A DNA stretch of 64,000 nt from CAYTPI01 sp964439625 (lineage in GTDB: Bacteria > Chloroflexota > Anaerolineae > Aggregatilineales > UBA3940). Position numbers and translations under genes: made by a program. A model generated the notes under the pieces. It was not told the origin of the DNA, searched no databases, and worked only from the letters and a program-made list of their open reading frames with translations. Shown here in pieces: positions 25,474 through 35,290 of this stretch; position 1 is the stretch's first letter; every line of letters begins with the position of its first letter. The DNA is taken from NCBI GenBank assembly GCA_964439625.1, contig CAYTPI010000010.1:1-64000 (forward strand). The letters are read 5' to 3'.

Positions 25474-28400
25474 ATGGCCTGGTTAGCGACTGTCCTTAAA
25501 CGGTTTGTAACAGCTACCACAGCGAGAAACGGATGGCGGCCTGTACGTGTAATAGTCTTGGGGATGTTATTGGCACTTCCGCTGATGACCTCTGCTGTGG
25601 CCTACGCGCAAGACGACTGCGACCCAGACTCTGTAACTGTGGGCGCAGAATGTACAGACCCACTGACACCTGTACCGACGAATACATTTGACGCACCAGA
25701 ACTAGAGCCGACCTATCAGACAGTCGTACCAACAGAAACGCCGACTGCTACTGCAACGGCTACCGCGACCCCGACCCCGTTGGCGAGTGCAACCCCTTGC
25801 CTGCCACTTGAGGCTGGAGAGGTTTTAGCTGATGGTGACCCCTGCGCTTCACGTGAAGTCCAGCCGATAGACCCCAACCTGACTGCAACCGCCCTAGCCC
25901 AAACAGGCACCCCTGATGCAACCGCAACACCCGTCGGCGTTGAAACCGTCTCAGGTGTGATTACGATTGATGCAGACGGGGACGGCGCGCTTAGCAATGC
26001 TGATATCCCCGCTGCTGGGGTCACGGTTTCGCTTTATCAAGAAGATGGCAACAGTAAGCTCAAGACGGTCGATGAAATTGACGGCAGTGACGCGTCACCG
26101 GGTGACCTGCTGGTTGCCACGACAACCACTGATGCAAGCGGCGCTTACAACTTCTCTGACCTACAACCTGCCCCAGAGTCATATTGGGTGCGAGTAGATG
26201 CCGCGACTGTGCCAGAAGAAGCTGCTCCCGGTCAGGATATTGCTGCACAGCAAATTCTGGCAACCGGCACAGTTGACTTTCTGTTGGTGCCCAACCCGAA
26301 CCTACCAACCGTGCTCACCTCAGGTGACAGTGCGATTGGCGGTCTGATATTCAATGACGACGACCTTGATAATGAATATGAACCCGGCGACGGCGAAACT
26401 GGCATTGACGGTGTTCGCGTGACGCTGCTGTTCGACACAGGCGACGGCGCACCATCCAGTGACGATATCAAAGTTGAGACCGTGTCAACCGCCGGTGGCT
26501 TCTACGAATTTACCAACCTTGGTGCTGGCTTCTACATTGTCGTTGTGGACGAAGGTTCATTACCGTCAAACTACATAGACGCGGTAGACATCTTCGACCG
26601 TCCAGACCAGAACCCACGTAAGGTCGTGATCGAGACGGCGGCTGAAGTCATCAATCTGGTGGACTTTGCCTATGCGCTTGATACCGACGGTGACAACGTC
26701 CCTGATCGCAAGGAGGGCCGTGACGACCGCGATGATGACGGCATACCGGACTACCTCGACTCCTACGACCCGAATGGTTACATCTTCTATGTGAAGGAGT
26801 TGGCTGACGGTACGATTGTCACTGGGCCGCAAGCTGGTGTGACGGTCACCCTGCTCCAAGATGGTGGGACCATCACCGATGACATCCTGGGTGGCACTTT
26901 CAATGCGTTGGCAGCGACCAACAGTGTCACTACAAATGCAGATGGCTCTTATCGATTTGAACTCTTCGATGACTCCGATGGTGACGATGACGGGTTGCAG
27001 GGCACCAACTCACCATTCACCTTAACGATTTCGGATGAAGCGGGCTTTGATGAGCTTGAAAATACAACAGAAAACATCTACACGGTTGCCCCTGATCTTT
27101 CAAACTTGAGCCCATTTACATTGGCAACAAGTTCATTTAGTGGAGGGAATGTAACGACCTTCTCACGCATTCCGACCACAACGGATACGTTTACGTTTTA
27201 CACCGGATTTTCATTATCTAGTGGGGATGAGGTCTTCAACAACCACATCCCATTGTATTCAACGTCAACACTTGGCAGCGGTACCGTTCAGTACACAGTT
27301 TCGACCACTACCGAGCAAACAGCCGATGCTGGCGGAAGCGCCGTTACCTACACCCATACAATCACGAATACGGGCACCGGTGATGACTCCTATGAGATAT
27401 TCATTCCCACAAATACTGCCCCAGCCGGTGACGCTACAGGCGTTGCCAATGGTATCCGTTCTGGTTATGACGTTGTACTCCAGCTTTGTGCAGCAATTGG
27501 CTGTGGCACAATTGATGCGGAAGTTGATGCTGGGGTTGTCATTACAACGCCTATAATCGCCGACGGAGGGGGGCAAGTGCAGTTCCGGGTGGTAATCACG
27601 CCGCCCGCCGTAGGTGTCTCAGGAACAGAATACGACGTGCCAGCCCCCGTGCCAGCAGTGGTACGCAGCGTCGCAGACCCAACTGTTGATCAAACTGTGA
27701 TTGACGTTCTTAACCTCAACGTTGGTTGTATTGAAGGGCGCGCTTATGTTGACGGTGACAACAATGGCACTTACGATGAAGGTGGCCTTGACGTTCCACT
27801 GGGAACGCCAGCGACTGAAGAAATCACTGTTTTCCTTAGCACAGGCGGGTCAATTATTCCAACGGGCATTAACCCGGATGCAGATGGTTTCTACCGTTAT
27901 GAAGGCTTTGCCCCAGCAACCTACGAAGTACAGGGGACAAATATTGCTGACCGTGTTGCGGAAGACTTCCCCAGTTTCACCTTCAGCGTGCCGGAAGGAA
28001 CAGTACAAACGACGACAATCCCGTCCAATGCAAGCAGCCAAGACTCAGACTGTCGAGAGGTTGACTTCCGCGTACTATTGCAATCAGGCTCAGGAGGTGG
28101 TGGTACCAACGAGATCACAGGGTTTGCTTACTTCGACCTTGATGCCAACGGCATCTTCAACAGCGGCGTGGATACTGAGGCAGATGGCATCGTTATCACA
28201 GCAACGGGGCCAGACCTCGCAATTGGTGGTGAAAGCACCATCACTGCGTCAGACGGTACCTATACAATAGGCGGCTTGGCGACGAATAGTGGCTATACAA
28301 TTACCTCTGAAACAATTGCGAACTTTACAGCGATCCCATCATCGCAAGTAGTCGTCACAGGTGCTTCATCTGGTGCTGTTACCACTGCTCAGGATTTCCG

Positions 28401-29865
28401 CTACATTGGTGGCAGCGGAATCATCGATGGGGGCACCTCAGCCGTTGTCTCCATCTCGGCGGATGGACCGGATGAGATCGAACCGGGCGAAGAATTCGAG
28501 TACGATGTGACTGTCCGTAATAACTCGGATGTTATTCAGACGGGCATCATCATTGATGTTAACCTTGACGGTGAGGTGGACTACCAAGATGATTCCTTCC
28601 CCGGGCCGGATGATCTGGTCGATGAGGATGACGGCGACCTTCAGTTTGCGGTTGGCTCGTTGGTACCCGGTGAAAGTATCTCTTTCGACATTGAAGTCGA
28701 CTCTGATGATGATCTCGAAGATGGCGATCAATTAGAGTCAGATTTCTCTGTCTCTGTGCTCGGTGTTCAGACTGACAGCGAATCAGTGGAAACAGACGTT
28801 GAAGACCCAGATGCGACAGAGTTAACAGACGAAGAACTGCAACAGTTGCTTGACGAAGCCGCTGCCGCCGCTGAAGACGAAACAGGTACTGGCAGTGGGC
28901 GCCGCAGCGCTTTCGTCGGCAGTGCGTCTGAACCACGCAACGCTTCGGAAGAGGGTGGCGGCCTTGCAGATACTGATGATGACGATACGGAAGACGAAGA
29001 CGACCCATTAATGCCAAATACGGGCTACCGCTTGTACCCTGGTGACACGGCGCATGCCGTTCTGGTACAGGCTGAGAACATAGCGACAAACCCCGTGTTG
29101 ACGGTGTTGGTTGTTGCTATCCTTGTTGTACTCGGCTTGGTAATTGCAGGTTGGGGTGTTTGGCTCTACACCGGAAACGCACCCGGTATTCTTGGTAGTA
29201 AGACGCTCTGGTATGCATCGGGTGGTGTGTTCATTGTGCTGCTGGCGAGTGTCGTTACCCTGCGACTGCTGCTTCCATCTGACCCAGGCTCCAGTGACGG
29301 CGGTATCGTTCAAAACGATGTTGAGATACCAACAGAAGCGGTTGTCGTTGCGGATTACCCCGCCGCGTCAGGTGTGAGCCGCCAACTTGACTCAGAGTCG
29401 TTTGTTCCACCGGAAGACCAAGCTGAACGATTAGTCATTCCGGCGATTGCTGTTGACACTGAACTGGTCACGGCACCGCGCCAAGGTTTGACATGGGATG
29501 TATTCGGCTTTACCTCAGAGGTTGCTCACCTCAATGGGACGGCATTCCCAGGTACCACTGGTAACTCAGTGATTGCTGGTCACATTCGCACCTACGAAGG
29601 TCTGTCACCCTTCAGTTCTTTGACCGACCTCGAAGAGGGTGATGTCATCATTGCCCGCGGCGAAGAAGTGGACTACATCTACACGGTGACAACAGCGCGA
29701 GCAGCAACACCCGGTGATAGCGATCTTCTTGCGTCATCATCTGATGAAACAATGCTGACGTTGATCACCTGTTCAGATTGGAGTACAACAGATTGGGCCT
29801 ACCTAATGCGCTTCGTCGTACAGGCGGAACTAACGAGTGTTGAACCAGTCGCTGTTGGTCGTTAG
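25474..29865 (+). CDS. SdrD-like surface adhesin fused to a sortase domain, with its own LPXTG-like motif
   Basis: A 1463-residue protein. I chose ATG 25474 because GGAG lies 6 nt upstream; the frame is open from GTG 25432. A signal peptide ends near VAYAQD, and a Thr/Pro-rich region follows (about 60-160). At least four SdrD_B/Cna-B-like repeats come next (about 165-270, 275-380, 745-870, 880-985), plus DUF11-like beta domains. An acidic region leads to LMPNTG (1179-1184), an LPXTG-like sorting motif. Two membrane helices (about 1207-1229, 1244-1265) precede a sortase domain (about 1305-1450) with His1370 in VIAGHI, Cys1433 in LITCSD and Arg1446 in YLMRF. The topology puts both the motif and the sortase outside the membrane. 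A substrate and its sortase in one chain is unusual. Confidence 0.9.
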   Translation: MAWLATVLKRFVTATTARNGWRPVRVIVLGMLLALPLMTSAVAYAQDDCDPDSVTVGAECTDPLTPVPTNTFDAPELEPTYQTVVPTETPTATATATATPTPLASATPCLPLEAGEVLADGDPCASREVQPIDPNLTATALAQTGTPDATATPVGVETVSGVITIDADGDGALSNADIPAAGVTVSLYQEDGNSKLKTVDEIDGSDASPGDLLVATTTTDASGAYNFSDLQPAPESYWVRVDAATVPEEAAPGQDIAAQQILATGTVDFLLVPNPNLPTVLTSGDSAIGGLIFNDDDLDNEYEPGDGETGIDGVRVTLLFDTGDGAPSSDDIKVETVSTAGGFYEFTNLGAGFYIVVVDEGSLPSNYIDAVDIFDRPDQNPRKVVIETAAEVINLVDFAYALDTDGDNVPDRKEGRDDRDDDGIPDYLDSYDPNGYIFYVKELADGTIVTGPQAGVTVTLLQDGGTITDDILGGTFNALAATNSVTTNADGSYRFELFDDSDGDDDGLQGTNSPFTLTISDEAGFDELENTTENIYTVAPDLSNLSPFTLATSSFSGGNVTTFSRIPTTTDTFTFYTGFSLSSGDEVFNNHIPLYSTSTLGSGTVQYTVSTTTEQTADAGGSAVTYTHTITNTGTGDDSYEIFIPTNTAPAGDATGVANGIRSGYDVVLQLCAAIGCGTIDAEVDAGVVITTPIIADGGGQVQFRVVITPPAVGVSGTEYDVPAPVPAVVRSVADPTVDQTVIDVLNLNVGCIEGRAYVDGDNNGTYDEGGLDVPLGTPATEEITVFLSTGGSIIPTGINPDADGFYRYEGFAPATYEVQGTNIADRVAEDFPSFTFSVPEGTVQTTTIPSNASSQDSDCREVDFRVLLQSGSGGGGTNEITGFAYFDLDANGIFNSGVDTEADGIVITATGPDLAIGGESTITASDGTYTIGGLATNSGYTITSETIANFTAIPSSQVVVTGASSGAVTTAQDFRYIGGSGIIDGGTSAVVSISADGPDEIEPGEEFEYDVTVRNNSDVIQTGIIIDVNLDGEVDYQDDSFPGPDDLVDEDDGDLQFAVGSLVPGESISFDIEVDSDDDLEDGDQLESDFSVSVLGVQTDSESVETDVEDPDATELTDEELQQLLDEAAAAAEDETGTGSGRRSAFVGSASEPRNASEEGGGLADTDDDDTEDEDDPLMPNTGYRLYPGDTAHAVLVQAENIATNPVLTVLVVAILVVLGLVIAGWGVWLYTGNAPGILGSKTLWYASGGVFIVLLASVVTLRLLLPSDPGSSDGGIVQNDVEIPTEAVVVADYPAASGVSRQLDSESFVPPEDQAERLVIPAIAVDTELVTAPRQGLTWDVFGFTSEVAHLNGTAFPGTTGNSVIAGHIRTYEGLSPFSSLTDLEEGDVIIARGEEVDYIYTVTTARAATPGDSDLLASSSDETMLTLITCSDWSTTDWAYLMRFVVQAELTSVEPVAVGR

Positions 29866-29877
29866 TTCGAATTAATA

Positions 29878-29925
29878 GAATCACAAAGAGCCTGACAGAA
29901 TATCTCGTCAGGCTCTTTGTGATTC
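29878..29925. terminator. Long perfect hairpin between convergent genes
   Basis: A 19-bp perfect stem (29878-29896 with 29907-29925) around a 10-nt loop. It lies 12 nt after the adhesin-sortase stop and 8 nt before the stop of the convergent DUF5996-like gene. There is no long T-run, but position and strength suggest a bidirectional terminator. Confidence 0.7.
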
Positions 29926-29933
29926 TCGGGTGC

Positions 29934-30716
29934 TTAGGTTATGTAAGGCGCAGCCAGTTGGTAATAGGCTGTTAATGCTGGCCTGATGGTCTCTTTGGGA
30001 GCGTTACTGTTAACGATGTCATCATACACCAGCATCAACCCAGCCCAAGAGTCTGTGTACCAATAGGCTGGCTCTGGCAGCGTTACAGAGAAAATTGCGT
30101 CTGGGGTTGGGTCGGAAAAAGCATAGATAAAGGGTCGATCATAGAAGTCTTCTTGGGCGGGCAAGAAACCAAACTTAATGTGTGGAGCCTCTTCCGTAGA
30201 GTCTGGTGTAGGGAACACCGTAAAAGTCAGTTCAAGTGAACCGGGCCATAGCAGCAGGGGCGTCATGTTGCTTACAATGCCCATTTGGACTTCTCGAAAG
30301 GCATCAAAAATATGGCTCAGAGTGGTATGGAATTCCTGCATATGCTCGGGATGGTAACTAAATACGGTTGCATCACTGAGGTAATCAAGATGTAGTGGCA
30401 GGTCAGCGCCGTCATTGTTTGCCGCATCAATCAATGCCTTTGCCAAGCTTTCCTGTGAGTGACCCTCAATGGGTATATCCACAGGCTCTGTCATCTCAGG
30501 AACATATTGTATTGTTTGCGTTGAGAGATCAAACCGGACTTCACCAAAGAGCAGCAAGTTATTCGTAGTCAAACCCTTGGGGTATATGCTCAACCCATAG
30601 TGCGCGCCGTGGGGTTCCTCGTCGGCTAGGGCGGCACGAACATCACCTAATAGATGTGAGATAAGACTAATAGTATGGTATGTGTCTATCCAGTTATCGA
30701 GTGGGGGCAATGTCAT
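29934..30716 (-). CDS. DUF5996-like protein
   Basis: A 260-residue soluble protein. The pattern fits a divergent DUF5996 member: LDNWIDTYHTISLISHLLGD near the start, then HYGLSIYPKGLTTNNLL, FDAFREVQMGIVSNMTP, LLLWPGSLELTFTVF, KFGFLPAQEDFYDRPFIYAF and LPEPAYWYTDSWAGLMLVYDD. The function of that family is not known. It is transcribed alone, convergent with the adhesin-sortase gene. Confidence 0.65.
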   Translation of the reverse strand: MTLPPLDNWIDTYHTISLISHLLGDVRAALADEEPHGAHYGLSIYPKGLTTNNLLLFGEVRFDLSTQTIQYVPEMTEPVDIPIEGHSQESLAKALIDAANNDGADLPLHLDYLSDATVFSYHPEHMQEFHTTLSHIFDAFREVQMGIVSNMTPLLLWPGSLELTFTVFPTPDSTEEAPHIKFGFLPAQEDFYDRPFIYAFSDPTPDAIFSVTLPEPAYWYTDSWAGLMLVYDDIVNSNAPKETIRPALTAYYQLAAPYIT

Positions 30717-30940
30717 AAGCTTAACTCCAGCGTGAAATATAATGGTGTCAAGGAGATTATACGGTAAATTGTGCGCAAAATGAGTGGCTTTATCAACTCA
30801 GGTCAGCCAGTATCCTTACACACTTGTAATTTTTTGCGCTACACTACACGCTATTGTGCAAGTCGTAGGCTTACACATTTTCTTATAATTCATGCTGCAT
30901 AGTTCATTTTCATCAATCAGCGACGAAAGAAAAATAAGGT

Positions 30941-32383
30941 ATGTTTAAATTTCTGCGAGGAAAACCTCGTGATAAAAAAATGATGGTCATCGGGCTGGAC
31001 TGTGCCGCCCCTGAATTGGTCTTTGGCCCCTGGAAAGAAGATCTGCCCACATTTCGAAGATTGTATAACAATGGGCTGTATGGTGAACTCGAATCAGCCA
31101 TACCAGCGATAACTGTGCCTGCATGGTCTTCGATGATGTCTAGCAAAGACCCAGGAACCCTAGGCATTTACGGTTTCCGTAATCGGCGAGACTACAGCTA
31201 CGACAATATGTTTATTGCCACGAGTAATTACGTCAAAGAAAAGCGTATTTGGGACATTCTCGGAGATGCGGGGAAGCGTACAATCACCATCGGTGTGCCC
31301 CAGACATTTCCAATTAAACCAGTCAATGGCATTACTATATCGAGCTTTCTAACGCCTGACCTCAGTGAGGGGTTCACCTTTCCTGAGAAGCTTGCTCAAA
31401 AAGTATTATCTGTTTCACCAGACTACGCTGTTGACGTGCGTAACTTCCGCACACCTGACAAAGACTGGCTAGTCAAGCAGTTATGGGACATGACAGAAGC
31501 GCGCTTTAGTGTCCTTAACTATTTGATGGACAATGAACCATGGGACTTTTTTATGTGGGTAGAGATGGGCGTTGATCGTATTCATCATGGTTTTTGGTCA
31601 TATATGGATCCGAAGCATCGACGCTACGAACCCGGCAATAAGTTTGAAGGGTTGATTAAAGACTACTACATGATGATCGACGCACAGCTCGCCCACATGC
31701 TGGACAAGCTCGATGATAATACCGTGGTGCTTGTCGTATCTGACCATGGCGCAAAAGTAATGGAAGGTGGTATTTGCATCAATGAATGGCTGTGGCGTAA
31801 CGGGTTGTTAGCCTTTAAGGAAGACCCTGTTGAGCAGTTCGATGAAGATGGGAAGCGCATCTACACACGCTTTGACACGGCTAATGTGGATTGGGATAAG
31901 ACAAAAGTCTGGGGGGCTGGTGGCTACTACGGGCGAGTTTTCCTAAACGTCGAAGGCCGAGAACCAAATGGGCAGATCAAGCGTGATGATTATGAGCACT
32001 TCCGCGATGATTTGATTGAACAGTTTAAGGGTATCACAGATGAAGACGGTAATGATCTGGGCACAGTCGTTTTCAAGCCGCAAGACATCTACAATAAAGT
32101 CCGTGGGGTTGCACCAGATTTGATGGTTTACTGGGGTAACTTGCGTTGGCGTTCCGTTGGCAGCCTTGGTCATGGCGGTATCTACACCTATGAGAACGAC
32201 ACTGGCCCTGATGATGCTAACCATGCGTCTAATGGTATGTTCATCCTTTATGATCCACAAGAGTCAGCAAGCGGACAGCAAGTAGAAGGCCGCCAGTTAA
32301 TGGATGTTGCCCCAACTCTGTTGGACATCATGAGGGTTAAGGTGCCCATTGATATGCAGGGCAAGCGTCTCTTCGGTGATTAA
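30941..32383 (+). CDS. Alkaline-phosphatase-superfamily phosphodiesterase
   Basis: A 480-residue cytoplasmic protein of the type I phosphodiesterase/nucleotide pyrophosphatase group. The first metal Asp is in VIGLDCAAPEL (D20), the nucleophile Thr in AITVPAWSSMM (T58), with VEMGVDRIHHGFW, VVSDHGAK and SLGHGGIY supplying the remaining Asp/His ligands. No signal peptide is seen. Its stop overlaps the next ATG (TAATG), and two GT-C glycosyltransferases follow, so it may act on lipid- or nucleotide-linked sugars. The substrate is not determined. Confidence 0.88.
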   Translation: MFKFLRGKPRDKKMMVIGLDCAAPELVFGPWKEDLPTFRRLYNNGLYGELESAIPAITVPAWSSMMSSKDPGTLGIYGFRNRRDYSYDNMFIATSNYVKEKRIWDILGDAGKRTITIGVPQTFPIKPVNGITISSFLTPDLSEGFTFPEKLAQKVLSVSPDYAVDVRNFRTPDKDWLVKQLWDMTEARFSVLNYLMDNEPWDFFMWVEMGVDRIHHGFWSYMDPKHRRYEPGNKFEGLIKDYYMMIDAQLAHMLDKLDDNTVVLVVSDHGAKVMEGGICINEWLWRNGLLAFKEDPVEQFDEDGKRIYTRFDTANVDWDKTKVWGAGGYYGRVFLNVEGREPNGQIKRDDYEHFRDDLIEQFKGITDEDGNDLGTVVFKPQDIYNKVRGVAPDLMVYWGNLRWRSVGSLGHGGIYTYENDTGPDDANHASNGMFILYDPQESASGQQVEGRQLMDVAPTLLDIMRVKVPIDMQGKRLFGD

Positions 32384-33798
32384 TGCCTGTGACATCTGCC
32401 AATAGCTCTTCGAATAAAGTTGTATTATTGGGCCTCAGCCTGACGTTTTACCGATGGCTGGGGCTTCTGTTTGCTTTTAGCTTATTGGTGCGTGTTCCTG
32501 TTGTTATTACGGTTGCGCATGATGCTGAGATCGCTATATTAGCCTCCGACTCACGTGAATACCTAGCTTTAGCGAATAACATGCTTGAGTATGGCACCTA
32601 CTCGGCGGAACAAGATCCGCCACCGCTGCCCATTGAACACAATCGTACACCAACCTATGTCATCTATCTTATGCCCTTTGTTGCCCTCTGGCCCGCTTCT
32701 CCCCTGCTGCCAGTCGTTATCACACAGTCGTTTTTAGGTGCAATCATCAGTGTGCTCACAGCTATGCTAGGTCGTCAGATTTTTGCAGCGCATGTCGGGC
32801 TCATTGCCGGATGGCTGGCGTCTGTTTCGCCGATGGCTGTGATTATGTCCGGCTTTATCTATACAGAGATTCTATTTGCAGTGCTGCTGCTGGCTGGCTT
32901 TGTATGCCTCGTTGAGGGTTTACAAGACGAGAAATGGCCTCTCTCATTGCTGGGAGGCGCCTTCCTAGGTTTGGCTACCTTAACGAGGCCCATACTACTG
33001 CCCATTCTCCCAATTATTGGTATTGGCTTGCTGTGGTTTGCCAACCGGCAAAAGGCTGATCGCCAAAAATTGCTGGCAGGTTTTGTTGTTGGCCTCCTCT
33101 TATTGACCCCATGGATGGGGCGTAACTTGGCTCAATTCGGGCGTTTCAGCCTGACGACGATCAGCGACACGAACTTATACTACTACAATGCTGCTAGTTT
33201 GGTAGGTCATTTGTCGGACGAAGGGCTAGAAGCAGCAAGAGCTGATTTGGCAATCAGGCTGGCGGGGGTAGATGTATCTGGCGATCCATGGCCTGCTGCC
33301 AGAGAGCGAGCGCTCGCACGCGAGATCATTCTTGATGCTCCAGTTGCATTCGCCTGGTACAACGGCCTTGATGCCCTCAATGGCTTTCGACCAGGCTTTA
33401 GTTTTCTGCTGGCTTTAACGGGACAAGATGCCAGTGCATCAGAAGCGATTCGTACTTTTACCGATGGTTCAATTGATGATGCTCGCAAGACGGTGCTACA
33501 GCAAGGTGGCCTACTTATCGCGTTACAAAGCTACATGATGGTATATATCATTGTCCTATTGGGCTCAACAATCGTAGGGATTGTGTTATTGTTGATGGAG
33601 CGTCAGTGGCCTATACTGCTGCTCTGTATCGGCACATCTGCGGCATTACTCTACTTACCGGGAATCGCATCCAACGCACGTTTCCGAATGCCAGTTGAGC
33701 CTCTGCTGGCTATTGTGAGCGCATATGTCGTATGGATCATCGTAGGAAAAATTGGTTCAAGGAAACATCATTTTGACAGATCAAAAGCCACTCATTGA
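32383..33798 (+). CDS. GT-C (PMT/ArnT-like, GT39 family) membrane glycosyltransferase
   Basis: A 471-residue protein with about ten membrane helices. The first extracellular loop carries the acidic motif DSREYLALANNML, typical of the catalytic loop of dolichyl/polyprenyl-phosphate-sugar mannosyl- and aminoarabinose transferases, followed by HNRTPTYVIYLMPF. Such enzymes move a sugar from a polyprenyl-phosphate donor to a protein or lipid outside the membrane. It starts at the stop of the phosphodiesterase gene, and the next GT-C gene overlaps its 3' end. Acceptor unknown. Confidence 0.85.
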   Translation: MPVTSANSSSNKVVLLGLSLTFYRWLGLLFAFSLLVRVPVVITVAHDAEIAILASDSREYLALANNMLEYGTYSAEQDPPPLPIEHNRTPTYVIYLMPFVALWPASPLLPVVITQSFLGAIISVLTAMLGRQIFAAHVGLIAGWLASVSPMAVIMSGFIYTEILFAVLLLAGFVCLVEGLQDEKWPLSLLGGAFLGLATLTRPILLPILPIIGIGLLWFANRQKADRQKLLAGFVVGLLLLTPWMGRNLAQFGRFSLTTISDTNLYYYNAASLVGHLSDEGLEAARADLAIRLAGVDVSGDPWPAARERALAREIILDAPVAFAWYNGLDALNGFRPGFSFLLALTGQDASASEAIRTFTDGSIDDARKTVLQQGGLLIALQSYMMVYIIVLLGSTIVGIVLLLMERQWPILLLCIGTSAALLYLPGIASNARFRMPVEPLLAIVSAYVVWIIVGKIGSRKHHFDRSKATH

Positions 33799-35167
33799 TA
33801 AGTACGTACTTATTCTCTTGGGGCTTGCGCTGGTTATTCGGCTGTTGACGATACGCGTTATGTTCTGGGGCACAGAAGCCCATGCGGATGATGCTTTCAG
33901 TTATATTTTTTTGACGTACCACAGCCAGTATCTTGGGGTTCCGGAAGACAGCCATCTTGGGGCCTTCGCAACATCTATTGCTCCTCTCTATCCGATCTAT
34001 CTCATTCCTTTCTTCAAGTGGATGGCGGCAAGCTTACCTGTTGTAGGCGGCTACCCATATCTACCAATCTTTGAGGCAGGGAGTTATCAAGCAGCGCGGA
34101 TTGGGCACGTGTTTCTAGATACAGGAACAGTTTTGAGTGTCTATGTGCTGGCAACGACGATTTTTGACCGTACTGTGGGTCGTGTTGCATTAATTGCTCA
34201 AGCGTTTGACCCTAGAGCATTAATAGCAAATGGCCCAATTGCTACGGAACCGCTTTTCCTCGTACTATTTACGGCGGGGTTAGCATTTTTTGCGCTGGGC
34301 ACGACCCGTGATGAATGGCGTTATTACCCAGCTGCTGTCATGATCGGGTTATCGATCATGACGCGGCCTGTCCCAATTGCGTTTCCTCTGATACTAGGCG
34401 CGTACTTAGTTTGGCGTTCGGAATATCGTCAACTTGCCCTGCGGCTGGCTGCGGCGATGGTTGGTATTATGCTGTTGATCATCATTCCATGGAACATCCG
34501 TACAGGGCTTGGTGGGAAGTCCTTTTTTCTACCGGTCAGTGACTCAGCGTTTTTCCATTTGTGGGCAACTACGCTGGATGACAGTTACTCACTTGGCCTC
34601 CAAGCAGATGTCAACCGTGCCCATATGGATACATTCGGTAGAACCGATGACATTAGACCAAGGGATTATGTGCAATCATCTGTCCAACAGATCGTCGCCG
34701 CTCCCATTCCATGGCTGGCGGGTATTCTGGGCGATACGATCTCGGCTTTTATTCGCCCGTATGGTGCCAACATTGCGATGCCTCGTGGTGCCCCCAGCCT
34801 ATTAGGAACCTTGGTTGACTTCACACGCGGTGAGGCCTCGTTAGCCGAGCTCATCGCGTTACCAGCTTTGCCACGACGTATCTTGTTGTACCTTTGGCAC
34901 AGTTGGAGTCTCGTTTTGGGTACCGTCGGAGTGGTTTTGGCAATTGTAAACCGGAAACCGCTTAGTTTTATCGTGTTGAGTTGGGTTATCTATGCGAGTG
35001 TGCTTGTCTCTGTTCTTCTCATTGAGCCGCGCTACGTTTACCCAGTTTTGTTTGGCTTCAATATTTTCGCTGCATACGCTTGCGTGGAACTTTTGCGCCT
35101 TTTACAGCGTCTGAACCGGAAAAAACTTGTTGAACAAGCCACTCTGCGAGAGGGAATTGCCAAATGA
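33773..35167 (+). CDS. Second GT-C (GT39-like) membrane glycosyltransferase
   Basis: About 464 residues with ten or so membrane helices. The first loop contains AHADDAFSYIFLTYH, the acidic donor-site motif, and a short match to its neighbour around TRPVPIAFPLILGAYLV. I chose the TTG at 33773 because AAGGAA lies about 8 nt upstream; TTG 33752 is also in frame. Either start overlaps the upstream gene. It is a divergent tandem paralogue of the preceding gene, so the two may add different sugars or work in sequence. Confidence 0.83.
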   Translation: MTDQKPLIDKYVLILLGLALVIRLLTIRVMFWGTEAHADDAFSYIFLTYHSQYLGVPEDSHLGAFATSIAPLYPIYLIPFFKWMAASLPVVGGYPYLPIFEAGSYQAARIGHVFLDTGTVLSVYVLATTIFDRTVGRVALIAQAFDPRALIANGPIATEPLFLVLFTAGLAFFALGTTRDEWRYYPAAVMIGLSIMTRPVPIAFPLILGAYLVWRSEYRQLALRLAAAMVGIMLLIIIPWNIRTGLGGKSFFLPVSDSAFFHLWATTLDDSYSLGLQADVNRAHMDTFGRTDDIRPRDYVQSSVQQIVAAPIPWLAGILGDTISAFIRPYGANIAMPRGAPSLLGTLVDFTRGEASLAELIALPALPRRILLYLWHSWSLVLGTVGVVLAIVNRKPLSFIVLSWVIYASVLVSVLLIEPRYVYPVLFGFNIFAAYACVELLRLLQRLNRKKLVEQATLREGIAK

Positions 35168-35200
35168 GAGGTTGCTTGAACACCCACAAAATTGAGGCAT

Positions 35201-35230
35201 TTAAGGCTTGCGGCGAGAGCCTTTAAATTA
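35201..35230 (+). terminator. Weak terminator-like hairpin after the GT-C genes
   Basis: AAGGCT (35203-35208) pairs with AGCCTT (35218-35223), extended by T/A pairs with one bulge, followed by TAAATTAA. It lies 35 nt after the stop codon. The stem is short. Confidence 0.35.
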
Positions 35231-35290
35231 ATAAACTATGGTATTGTAAATTAGGCATTTGCCTAACCCTAACTAATTCTTGAGGCTAAA

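Noticed and set aside
28559..29089. Minus-strand 176-codon frame inside the adhesin-sortase gene
   Set aside because: Low-complexity His/Arg/Gln antisense of the acidic region.
34509..34805. Plus-strand 98-codon frame inside the second GT-C gene
   Set aside because: Shadow of a membrane protein gene in another frame.
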